From Cherax quadricarinatus (taxonomy: Eukaryota > Arthropoda > Malacostraca > Decapoda > Parastacidae), in the NCBI RefSeq assembly GCF_038502225.1, contig NC_091293.1, forward strand, positions 10,910,093-10,974,092: DNA of 64,000 bases. Reading direction: 5' to 3'. The number at the start of each line of letters is the position of its first letter. The first letter of the stretch is position 1. Position numbers and translations under genes: made by a program. The notes beneath the pieces were generated by a model. The model made no database searches. It saw only the letters and a list, made by a program, of their open reading frames with translations, and had not been told where the DNA came from. Shown in pieces: positions 53,925 to 64,000 of the stretch.

Positions 53925-56841
53925 GTGCCCTGCCTCCCACCCTCCCAGTCTGCACCTTCCTCTTCCATTTCCCAAAATACAGTAATGGAAAGGAAGCTAA
54001 AGGTATGGTACACCAATGCAGATGGAATAACAAATAAGAGTGAAGAGAGGCAAGAACACATCATTGATGCATCACCTGACATCATAGCACTAACAGAGAC
54101 AAAACTTACAGGGATGATAACAGATGCAATTTTTCCACCTGGATATCAGATTATGAGGAAAGACAGAGAGAACAGAGGAGGGGGAGGAGTAGCATTGCTC
54201 ATAAAAACCAGTGGAGTTTTGAGGAGATGGGAGGAATGGAAAGAAGGGAAACAGACGACTTCATTGTAGGAACACTTCAGACTGGTGGTCCAAAGGTGAT
54301 GATAGCAGTGATGAATAACCCACCACTTAACAGCAGGAGAACAAGAGAAGAGTATGATGTGCGCAATAGGGCAGTGGTGGATACACTAGCTGAAGTGGCC
54401 AGGAGGGCTCATATGGGTAGGACAAAATTGCTTATAATGGGGGATTTCAATCATAAAGAGATTGACTGGGAAAACCTAGAGCCACTTGGGGGACCAGAAA
54501 CATGGAGGGTAAGATATTGGAGACTGTATTGGAGAACTTCATGCATCAACATGTTAGGAATACAACCAAAGAGAGAGGAGAGGATGTTGCAGCAAGGCTG
54601 GATCTCATATTCACCTTGAATAGTTCAGACATAAAGGATATCACCCACGAAAGACCCCTTGGCGCAAGTGATGATGATGTTCTGAGTTTTGAATATCTTG
54701 TTGAGTTAACAGTGGAGAATGCAGCAGCACGAGAACAAAGAGAGAAATCAGACTTCAAAAAAGGGGACTACATATGAATGAGAAGTTTCCTGCATGAAGT
54801 GCAGTGGGAAAGAGAACTAGATGGACAGACAGTAAATGAAATGATGGAAATAGTAACCACTAAGTGCAGGGAGGCAGAGGAAAGGTTCTTACCAAAGGGC
54901 AACAGAAAAAAATGGTAAGACCAGAGTGAGCCCATGGTTTAATTGGAGGTGTAAAGAGGCCAAAGCCAAGTGTGCAAGAGCATGGAAAAGGTATAGAAGG
55001 CAAAGGATTCAAGAGAACTAGGAGCTGAGCAGAAGAACCAGAAACGAATATGCAAGGATAAGGAGAGAGGCCCAGAGGCAATACGAGAACGGCATAGCAT
55101 CAAAAGCCAAATCTGAACCAAAGTTGTTATACAGTCACATTAGGAGAAAAACAACAGTCAAGGACCAGGTAATCAGGCTGAGGAAAGAAGGAGGGGAGCT
55201 CACGAAGGGTGACCAAGAAGTATGTGATGAACTAAACATAAGATTTAGAGAAGTATTCACAATAGAGTCAGGAATGCTTCCAGCAAACTGTGGAGGTAGG
55301 GTGCACCAGCAGGTGCTGGACACAATACACATAACCAAGGTAGAGGTGAAGAAACTGCTAGACGAACTCGATACCTCAAAGGCGGTGGGCCCAGATAACA
55401 TATCTCCATGGATACTAAGAGAGGGAGCAGAGGAACTGTGTGTGCCATTAGCAGCAATCTTCAGTAAATCCATCGAAACAGGGCAGTTGCCTAAGGCGTG
55501 GAAGACAGCACATGTAGTTCCAGTTTTTAAGAAAGGGGACAGACAGGTAGCATTAAACTACAGACCAGTGTCACTGACTTGTATAGTATGTAAAGTCATG
55601 GAAAAGATTATCAGGAGAAAAGTAGAGGAACACATTGAAAAGATTGGGCTCATGCATGACAGTCAGTATAGCTTCAGGGATGGGAAATCCTGTGTCAAAT
55701 TCATTTGAGTTCTACGATAAGATAACATAAGTAAGACAGGAGAGGGAGGGATGGGTACATAGCACCTTTCGGACTGCAATAAGGCTTTTGATACAGTACC
55801 ACACAAGAGACATGTTCAAAAATTAGAGAACTGGGCAGGAATAGTATGGAACGTGCTGCAATGGATCATGGAATACCTGTCAGGAAGGAAACAACGAGTG
55901 CTTGTACGTGCTGAAGTGTCGGAGTGGGCGAATGTGTCGAGTGGGGTTCCACAAGGTTCAGTTCTAGGCCTGGTGCTGTTTCTTGTATACGTGAATGATA
56001 TGGTGGAGGGAATAGATTCGGAAGTGTCAGTGTTTGCTGATGATGTGAAACTGATGAGGAGAATACAAGTGGGCGAGGATCAGTTAAGATTACAAGGGGA
56101 TCTGGACAAACTACAAGTATGGTCCGACAAATGGCTCCTGGAGTTTAACCCCAGTAAGTGTAAGGTCATGAAGATTGGGGAAGGACACAGAAGATCGCAG
56201 ACGGAGTACAGGTTAGGAAACCAACAGCTGCAAACGTCAGTTAAAGAAAAGGATCTTGGGGTAAGCATTATAACGAACATGTCCCCTGAGGCACACATCA
56301 ATCAAATAACTGCTGCAGCATATGGGAGATTGGCAAACCTGAGATTGGCGTTTAGACATCCGAGTAAGGAGTCATTCACGACATTGTACACCGTGTACAT
56401 AAGGCCTATACTGGAATATGCAGCGCCAGTATGGAACCCTCACTTAGTCAAACACGTCACGAAATTGGAGAAAGTGCAAAAAATTGCAACACGATTAGTC
56501 CCGGAACTGAAGGGTATGTCTTATTAGGAGAGGTTAAGGGAACTCAACCTGATGACACTAGAGGATAGGAGGGATAGAGGGGACATGATAACAACATATA
56601 AAATACTAAGAGGCATTGACAAGGTGGACAAGGATCGAATGTTTCAGAGATGGGATACAGAAACAAGGGGACACAATTAGAAACTGAAAACCCAGATGAG
56701 TCATAGGGATGTTAGGAAGTATTTCTTTAGTCTTAGAGTTGTCAGGAACTGGAATAATCTGGAGAGTGAAGTAGTGGAAGCAAGTTCCATAAATAGCTTT
56801 AAGAAGAGGTATGAGAAATATCATGGAGCAGGGAGAGAGTG
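53925..56841 (+). pseudogene. LINE copy 3 ORF2 remnant
   Basis: Endonuclease pieces at 53925-54269, 54227-54619 and 54502-54777 carry KVWYTNADG, TETKL, GDFNHKEIDWE and a damaged SDH (now SDDD). RT pieces at 55124-55708 (TSKAVGPDNISPW, NYRPVSLT) and 55853-56527 (SSGVPQGSVLG, FADD) follow. Frameshifts and stops separate all of them, and motif A is lost in a shifted segment near 55780. Not functional. Confidence 0.85.
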
Positions 56842-56924
56842 AATTAGTATCGACCAGTGAAGAGGCGGGGCTAGGAGCTATGACTCGACCCCTGCAACCA
56901 CATATAGGTGAGTACATATAGGTG

Positions 56925-56928
<4 letters not shown>

Positions 56929-56957
<29 letters not shown>
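56929..56957. repeat. Short (CA)n between LINE copies 3 and 4
   Basis: About 29 bp of CA repeats directly between the tail of copy 3 and the truncated start of copy 4. Confidence 0.9.
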
Positions 56958-56960
<3 letters not shown>

Positions 56961-59352
56961 ATGGATATGGTACTGGAAAACCTCATGCATCAATATGTCA
57001 GGGACACTACCAGAGAGAGAAAGGACCTTGTATTCACCCTGAGCAGTTCAGACATTGAGGATGTCACATATGAGAGGCCCCTTGGAGCTAGTGATCACGT
57101 GGTTTTGAGCTTTGAATACATAATAGAGTTACAGGTGGAGAGGGTAACAGGAGTTGAATGGTAAAAGCCAAACTATAAAAGGGGGACTACACAGGTATGA
57201 GGAACTTCCTGCAGGAGGTTCAGTGGGACAGAGAATTGGAAAGAAAGTCAGTAAACGAAATAATGGAGTATGTAACAAGAAAATGCAAGGAGGCAGAGGA
57301 AAGGTTTGTTCCCAAGGGCAACAGAAATAATGGAAAGACCAAACCTAGTCCTTGGTTTACCTGAAGGTTTAGGGAGGCAAGAACTAAGTGCACTAGAGAA
57401 TGGAAAAAGTACAGAAGGCAAAGGACCCAGGAAAATAAGGAGATCAGTCGAAGAGCCAGAAATGAGTATGCACAGATAAGGAGGGAGGCCCAACGACAGT
57501 ACGAAAACGACATAACGTCGAAAGTCAAGTCTGACTCGAAACTGCTGTATAGCCACATTAGGAGGAAGACAACAGTCAAAAACCAGGTGATCAGGCTGAG
57601 GAAAAAAGGTGGAGAACTGACAAGAAATGATCAAGAGGTATGTGAGGAGCTGAACACTAGAATTAAGGGAGTATTTACAGTGGAGACAGGAAGGGCTTTT
57701 GGAAGACAGAACAGAGGGGGACGCCAACAAGGAATATACCAACAAGTGTTGGATGACATACACCCAACTGAGGAGGAGGTGAAGAAGCTGCTAAGTGACC
57801 TTGATACCTCAAAGGCAATGGGACCAGACAACATCTCCCCTTGGGTCCTTAGAGAAGGGAGCAGAAACGCTGTGTGTGCCACTAACCACTTCCTCAACAC
57901 ATACCTTGAAACGAGCAACTACCTGAGGTATGGAAGACGGCAAATGTAGTTCCCATTTTTAAAAAAGGAGACAGAAAAGAGGCACTAAACTATAGACCAG
58001 TATCACTGATGTGTATAGTATGCAAAGTCATGGAGGAGAGTGGTGGAGCACCTGGAACGGAACGAGATTGTAAACAACAACCAGCATGGATTCATGAAAG
58101 GCAAATCCTGTGTCACAAACCTACTGGAGTTTTATGACAAAGAAACAGAAGTAAGACACTAGAGAGAGGGGTGGGTTGATTGCATTTTCTTGGACTGCAA
58201 GAAGGCCTTCGACACAGTTCCTCACAAGAGATTAGTGCAGAAGCTAGAGGATCAGGAGCATGTAACAGGAAGGGCACTGCAGAGGATCAGAGAATACCTG
58301 ACAGGGAGGCAGCAACAAGTCATGGTATGTGTTGAGGTATCACAGTGGGCAACTGTGACAAGCGGGGTCCCACAGGGGTCAGTCCTAGGACCAGTGCTAT
58401 TTCTGATATATGTGAATGACATGATGGAAAGGATAGACTCAGAAGTGTCCCTGTTCGCAGATGATGTGAAGTTGATGGGGAGAATTAAATCAGATGAGGA
58501 TCAGGCATGACTTCAAAGAGACCTGGACAGGCTGGACACCTGGTCCAGCAACTGGCTTCTCAAATTTAACCCCGCCAAATGCAAAGTCATGAAGATCGGG
58601 GAAGGGCACAGAAGACCCAGACAGAGTATAGGCTACGTGGCCAAAGACTGCAAACCTCGCTCAAGGAGAAAGATTTTGGGGTGAGTATAACACCGAGCAC
58701 GTCTCTGGAAGCACACTCCAACCAGATAACTGCTGCAGCATATGGGCGCTTGGCAAACCTGAGATTAGCTTTCCGATACCTTAGTAAGGAATCGTTTAAG
58801 ACATTGTACACCGTGTACGTCAGTCCCATATTTGAGTATGCAGCACCACTTTGGAACACACACCTGGTCAAGCACGTCAAGAAATTAGAAAAAGTGCAAA
58901 GGTTTGCGACAAGGTTAGTTCCAGAGCTAAGGGGAATGTCCTACGAAGAAAGGTTAAGGGAAATCGGCCTGACGACACTGTAGGACAGGAGGGTTAGGGG
59001 AGACATGATAACGACATACAAAATACTGCGTGGAATAGACAAGGTGGACAGAGACAGGATGTTCCAGAGATGGGACACAGAAACAACGGGTCACACTTGG
59101 AAGTTGAAGACTTAGATGAGTCAAAGGGATGTTAGTAAGTATTTCTTCAGTCTTAGAGCTGTCAGGAAGTGGAACAGTGTAACAAGTGATGTAGTGGAGG
59201 CAGGAACTATACATAGCTTTAAGACAAGGTATGATAAAGCTCATGGAGCAGGGAGAGAGAGGACCTTAATAGCGATCAGCGAAGAGGCGGGGCCAGGGGC
59301 TGAGTCTCGACCCCTGCAACCTCTATTAGGTGAGTATAATTAGGTGAGTACA
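56958..59352 (+). mobile_element. LINE copy 4, strongly 5'-truncated and decayed
   Basis: Starts inside the endonuclease region (MDMVLENLMHQYVRDTT) immediately after the CA tract. RT fragments at 57587-57949, 58190-58510 (FLDCKKAFDTV, FADD at about 58460) and 58579-58983 are separated by stops and frameshifts. It ends with CCCCTGCAACCTCTATTAGG and two TGAGTA-type tail units. This is the last copy in the head-to-tail series. Confidence 0.88.
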
Positions 59353-60275
59353 CACAACAGGCCAAGTGTCTTAGTGACAAGTACCTTGGTCAAAATGGCA
59401 ACACACACAAATGTACAGGAACATTAACGTGAAGGAGAGAGAAAGATAATAATAGTCGTATATAACGCCACCAAACAACAGCAAGTTAAGGGCAGAAAAC
59501 AACGAGACTATCAAGACATAGATGTAAATACTGGAAAGTGTGTTCTAGAGAAGAGACAAAACTGAATTGCTAACTCACCTATGTACTCCCACGTCATAAC
59601 TTCAACAATCACTTTGAACCTTTATCCATTGTTGACAGGAATATAACTGAATCATTGTTTTCACAAAAGCATTTTAGAATATAAATATATCTTTGTCTTA
59701 TAAAAATTTTGATTCATTTATAATTAATAATCTACTGTTCAACTATGAAATAATTACTATCCTACTGTACAACTATGATATACTCCTTAGTATTAAGTAG
59801 ACTGTAAGCCAATAATGTTAAGTTGGCCCATAATGCCCAGGCATAATAGAGGCTCTCTTTGTATTGCAACCCACTATTGTAAATATAAAATCTCAATGTA
59901 CTGTTTGCAAAGACATAAAATAAATAAATAAATAAATGAGGGACTGACAGCGGAAACTGGGACTTTCCGGAGTAACATAGATGACTAAGAAAATTAATGG
60001 AGGCAGCGAGGAATAAATCTCAAAGTTAACGTGAGAGGGAAAGAAAAAAAACTGAATGAGAGGGAGGATACGAACCGGCAAGACTCGATCTGGATTTTCA
60101 ATCTTAGCAAATATGAGAAGTCAAGCATGGAGAACCAGTGTGTGCCAGGGATTATGGAGTACTAAGTTTGGCACACCTGGTGGAGGTGGCACTGCAGAGA
60201 GAAACGTGCGATGAGGCCAACAAGAAACCAGACTATGGAAGAGGGAAGTATGGCGACTTGACACAGATTCTGAAA
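59353..60275. other. Spacer with a retroposon-like tail
   Basis: No gene seen. Around 59820-59938 a TTGTATTGCAACCCACTATT stretch leads into AAATAAATAAATAAAT, which looks like another retroposon 3' end. The rest is unassigned. Confidence 0.4.
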
Positions 60276-62040
60276 AAAACACAATAACAAAGTGTAGTAG
60301 ACAGTAGACTAGACAATAATAAAGTGTAGTAGACAGTAGACTAGACAATAATAAAGTGTAGTAGACGGTAGACTAGACAATAATAAAGTGTAGTAGACGG
60401 TAGACTAGACAATAATAAAGTGTAGTAGACGGTAGACTAGACAATAATAAAGTGTAGTAGACAGTAGACTAGACAATAATAAAGTGTAGTAGACGGTAGA
60501 CTAGACAATAATAAAGTGTAGTAGACAGTAGACTAGACAATAATAAAGTGTAGTAGACAGTAGACTAGACAATAATAAAGTGTAGTAGACGGTAGACTAG
60601 ACAATAATAAAGTGTAGTAGACGGTAGACTAGACAATAATAAAGTGTAGTAGACAGTAGACTAGACAATAATAAAGTGTAGTAGACGGTAGACTAGACAA
60701 TAATAAAGTGTAGTAGACAGTAGACTAGACAATAATAAAGTGTAGTAGACAGTAGACTAGACAATAATAAGTGTAGTAGACGGTAGACTAGACAATAATA
60801 AAGTGTAGTAGACGGTAGACTAGACAATAATAAAGTGTAGTAGACGGTAGACTAGACAATAATAAAGTGTAGTAGACAGTAGACTAGACAATAATAAAGT
60901 GTAGTAGACAGTAGACTAGACAATAATAAAGTGTAGTAGACAGTAGACTAGACAATAATAAAGTGTAGTAGACGGTAGACTAGACAATAATAAAGTGTAG
61001 TAGACAGTAGACTAGACAATAATAAAGTGTAGTAGACAGTAGACTAGACAATAATAAAGTGTAGTAGACGGTAGACTAGACAATAATAAAGTGTAGTAGA
61101 CAGTAGACTAGACAATAATAAAGTGTAGTAGACGGTAGACTAGACAATAATAAAGTGTAGTAGACGGTAGACTAGACAATAATAAAGTGTAGTAGACGGT
61201 AGACTAGACAATAATAAAGTGTAGTAGACAGTAGACTAGACAATAATAAAGTGTAGTAGACGGTAGACTAGACAATAATAAAGTGTAGTAGACGGTAGAC
61301 TAGACAATAATAAAGTGTAGTAGACGGTAGACTAGACAATAATAAAGTGTAGTAGACAGTAGACTAGACAATAATAAAGTGTAGTAGACAGTAGACTAGA
61401 CAATAATAAAGTGTAGTAGACGGTAGACTAGACAATAATAAAGTGTAGTAAACGGTAGACTAGACAATAATAAAGTGTAGTAGACAGTAGACTAGACAAT
61501 AATAAAGTGTAGTAGACAGTAGACTAGACAATAATAAAGTGTAGTAGACGGTAGACTAGACAATAATAAAGTGTAGTAGACGGTAGACTAGACAATAATA
61601 AAGTGTAGTAGACGGTAGACTAGACAATAATAAAGTGTAGTAGACGGTAGACTAGACAATAATAAAGTGTAGTAGACGGTAGACTAGACAATAATAAAGT
61701 GTAGTAGACAGTAGACTAGACAATAATAAAGTGTAGTAGACGGTAGACTAGACAATAATAAAGTGTAGTAGACGGTAGACTAGACAATAATAAAGTGTAG
61801 TAGACGGTAGACTAGACAATAATAAAGTGTAGTAGACAGTAGACTAGACAATAATAAAGTGTAGTAGACAGTAGACTAGACAATAATAAAGTGTAGTAGA
61901 CGGTAGACTAGACAATAATAAAGTGTAGTAGACGGTAGACTAGACAATAATAAAGTGTAGTAGACGGTAGACTAGACAATAATAAAGTGTAGTAGACGGT
62001 AGACTAGACAATAACAAAGTGTAGTAGACGGTAGACAATA
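60276..62040. repeat. 32-bp minisatellite (about 55 copies)
   Basis: Unit is AAAGTGTAGTAGAC, A or G, GTAGACTAGACAATAAT; period 32 bp. The only common variation is one A/G position, giving AGACAGTAG versus AGACGGTAG types arranged in blocks. A single-base deletion occurs near 60769. AT-rich, with no open frame. Unrelated to the 32-bp array at 29036. Confidence 0.97.
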
Positions 62041-62389
62041 ATAAAGTGAACTACAAAGATAATACAATAAACCTCCATATAACGAACCTCCTTACAACGG
62101 ATTATTAAAATAGTCAAAATCTGCTTCGCATATTTCACTTATAAATCATTTAATTCCATCGTTAATCACAACATAATTATGAACCAAGTTATGACTGGAA
62201 TGTGAGGCGACGGGAACTATAGTGCGAGTTTTTTTATTTTCTAACATTTTTCTGTCTTAACCGACAATCTGAGAATCCCTTCCCCATTAGTCTGTTATAG
62301 GCAGCGTCTACTGTACTGTACAGGACATGATAGATGCAATAGCTCGCCCAGGATTCATCCAGGAAGGTAGAGAGAGAGAGATAAGGAGA
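62041..62389. other. Spacer
   Basis: AT-rich sequence with no feature that I recognise. It includes an AGAGAGAG run near 62371. Confidence 0.4.
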
Positions 62390-64000
62390 GAGACTCCCTT
62401 CTGCTACAACACAACTGTCAACATATCATAATTGTTGGTGACCTCAACCAACACCTTATACAGAGGGACTTTGATGACCTTCTTGCAGTATTTGACATGA
62501 GAAACTTTGTTGATTTCCCTACTCATTGATGAACTCATTCCACCTCTAAATCGACAGGATGGGACCGCCTCTACTAGTAGTCAAGAGAAGGCAGACCTCT
62601 TTGCCGAACACTTTACTACCAAAATGTAAGTTCCTGATCCAGCAAGGGACCCTCCTTGGCTAGCTGCAAGAACTGTGTTAAAACTGTCATTGGTGACAAT
62701 AAGGCAGGAGGAGGTGCATTTCCTTCTTAAATCACTTGACCAAGAAAATGCTGTGGGCCCAGACAAATTGAGCCCAAGATTGCTGAGAAGATGTGCCGAC
62801 CAGCTAGCAGTACCTCTAACTCGCATCTTTCAGCACTGACTAGTACAGTGTAAATAGCCTTCTCTGTGGAAAGAGGCAAATGTAGTCCCTGTTCACAAAA
62901 AGAAGAGCAGAGCAGAAATCAGCAACTACAGACCAGTGTCACTGCTGTCAATCACTGGGAAGATCCTTGAGAAAATAATCTCAAGACAGATGACAGAGCT
63001 TTTTGACTACCACTCACTACTTTGTGACCGTCAATATGGCTTCAGGAAAGGTTACTCTCCTGCTGATCTGTTGTTAAACCTCTCCACTAAGTGGCAACCG
63101 TCACTGGATAAATCCAAAGTCAGCTGTGTGGTAGCACTGGACATTGCTGGTGCTTTCGACTGGGTGTGGCACCAGGGCCTCTTAGCAAAACTGCAAGCAC
63201 TGGGAATTGCAGGCTCTACACTATGTCTCCTCAGTGACTACCTTCATGGTAGATCTCTAAGGGCAGTTCTCAATGGAACGGAATCAGCAAGACATTCTAT
63301 TGGGGCAAGTGTTCCACAAGGAAGCATACTGGGACCATTGTTATGGAATGTCTACTTCAATGACCTTCATATCATCCCGGAATCCCATGCATATGCAGAC
63401 GACTGTTCACTGACATTCACTTATCCAAGAGAAGAAATGCTAGCTACTCTACGCCCACATCAATCACCAGCTAAGAGCTATATCAAATTGGGGAAATAGA
63501 TGGCAAGTAACATTTGCACCTAAGAAAACACAAATGGTGATGGTCTCTAGGCACCATGATGATGATGCCGGTGCAGTAGTAAGGATGAATGGGAGGGCGT
63601 TGGCACCTGGGGAATAAGTTGATATCCTTGGGGTGAAACTTGACTCCAAACTGACCATGAAGATCCACGTTGTAAATCTTGCAAACAAGGCAGCCATGAA
63701 GCTTACAACACTTCGCTGTATCTCGCATCTGCTTGACAGTAGGGGTTGCAAGATTCTGTATGAGGCACAAGTACGCTCACACCTTAAGTATGTTCCATTT
63801 TCTTGGTTTGCCTGCCTTCCCCCCCAACCCTCTCATCTGCCACTGCTTCACAGAGTAAAGAACAGAGCAAGACGTCTCATCTCTCGCCTGGACAAATCCA
63901 GGATAGATATGTCATTTAAGCAGAGCCTTCAACACAGGAGGGATGTGGGTGGCCTTATTATTATGCACAAGGCCAATATTGTCAAAATACCACACTTGGA
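62390..64000 (+). pseudogene. Second LINE family (Jockey/I-like), internally deleted, running off the window
   Basis: Endonuclease relic (IIVGDLNQHL) near 62430, then an internal deletion to the RT. LLKSLDQENAVGPDKLSPRLL appears near 62730, followed by an in-frame TGA at 62837-62839. The main RT frame at 62936-63499 has ITGKILEKIISRQM, QYGFRKGYSPADLL, motif A ALDIAGAFDWVWH, motif B VPQGSILGPLLWN and the catalytic YADD. A frameshift near 63470 moves the rest (WQVTFAPKKTQMV..., VDILGVKLDSKLTM...) into another frame, with one more stop near 63617. The sequence continues past 64000. The motifs are clearly different from the LINE family at 43797-59352. Confidence 0.85.

Larger units (their letters stand above)
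52506..56928 (+). mobile_element. LINE copy 3, same family, 5'-complete but decayed
   Basis: Has a 5' UTR similar to copy 1 (CTAACCTAACA, then ACAGGATAAAA just before the ORF1 ATG at 52607). ORF1 and ORF2 are broken by stops and frameshifts, and a SINE sits between them. The 3' tail is CCCCTGCAACCACATATAGG and TGAGTAC, repeated. It is the oldest-looking of the longer copies. Confidence 0.9.

Overview
The window is eukaryotic and almost entirely repetitive. I see no host protein-coding gene, no rRNA and no functional tRNA that I can support. The mix of tRNA-derived SINE families, Penelope-like elements (PLEs), CR1/L2-like LINEs, one Ty3/gypsy element, kilobase minisatellites and long (CA)n/(TAA)n tracts fits a decapod crustacean genome (crayfish/lobster-like). 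This is an inference from element style and remembered decapod repeats, not from a marker gene.

Layout. 1-590: inverted pair of tRNA-SINE heads. 595-25680: a 51-bp satellite, about 12.4 kb in four blocks, interrupted by a 0.9 kb spacer and by two copies of the same PLE composite. Each composite is a minus-strand 5'-truncated PLE joined head-to-head to a plus-strand PLE, bounded by one 14-bp target duplication. The second composite (14481-22469) also holds a complete Ty3/gypsy element with identical-looking 273-bp LTRs and an intact 1195-aa Gag-Pol frame. Its plus-strand PLE has an open RT plus GIY-YIG frame. 25681-31127: spacers, a (TTA)n tract, PLE-terminus palindromes, a LINE 3' fragment, and 32-bp and 29-bp minisatellites. 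31128-40058: about 320 copies of a 28-bp satellite with higher-order structure. 40059-43800: (TAA)n, spacer with a small ORF, two SINEs, a second 29-bp minisatellite, (CA)n. 43797-59352: four copies of one LINE family, all on the plus strand, head to tail, with (CA)n tracts before the first and between copies. 60276-62040: 32-bp minisatellite. 62390-64000: a decayed LINE of another family running off the end.

History readable from the junctions: the PLE pair inserted into the 51-bp satellite; a 114-bp palindromic element then inserted into its minus-strand half; a unit of about 4.85 kb was tandemly duplicated; the gypsy element then inserted into the second copy. The LINE copies appear to have accumulated at (CA)n tracts. 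PLE 3' ends carry a hammerhead-ribozyme-like fold. The most interesting points are that fold, the nested palindromic insertion, the microsatellite-associated LINE array with its splice-donor-like tail repeats, and two 29-bp minisatellites that are diverged relatives in opposite orientation.
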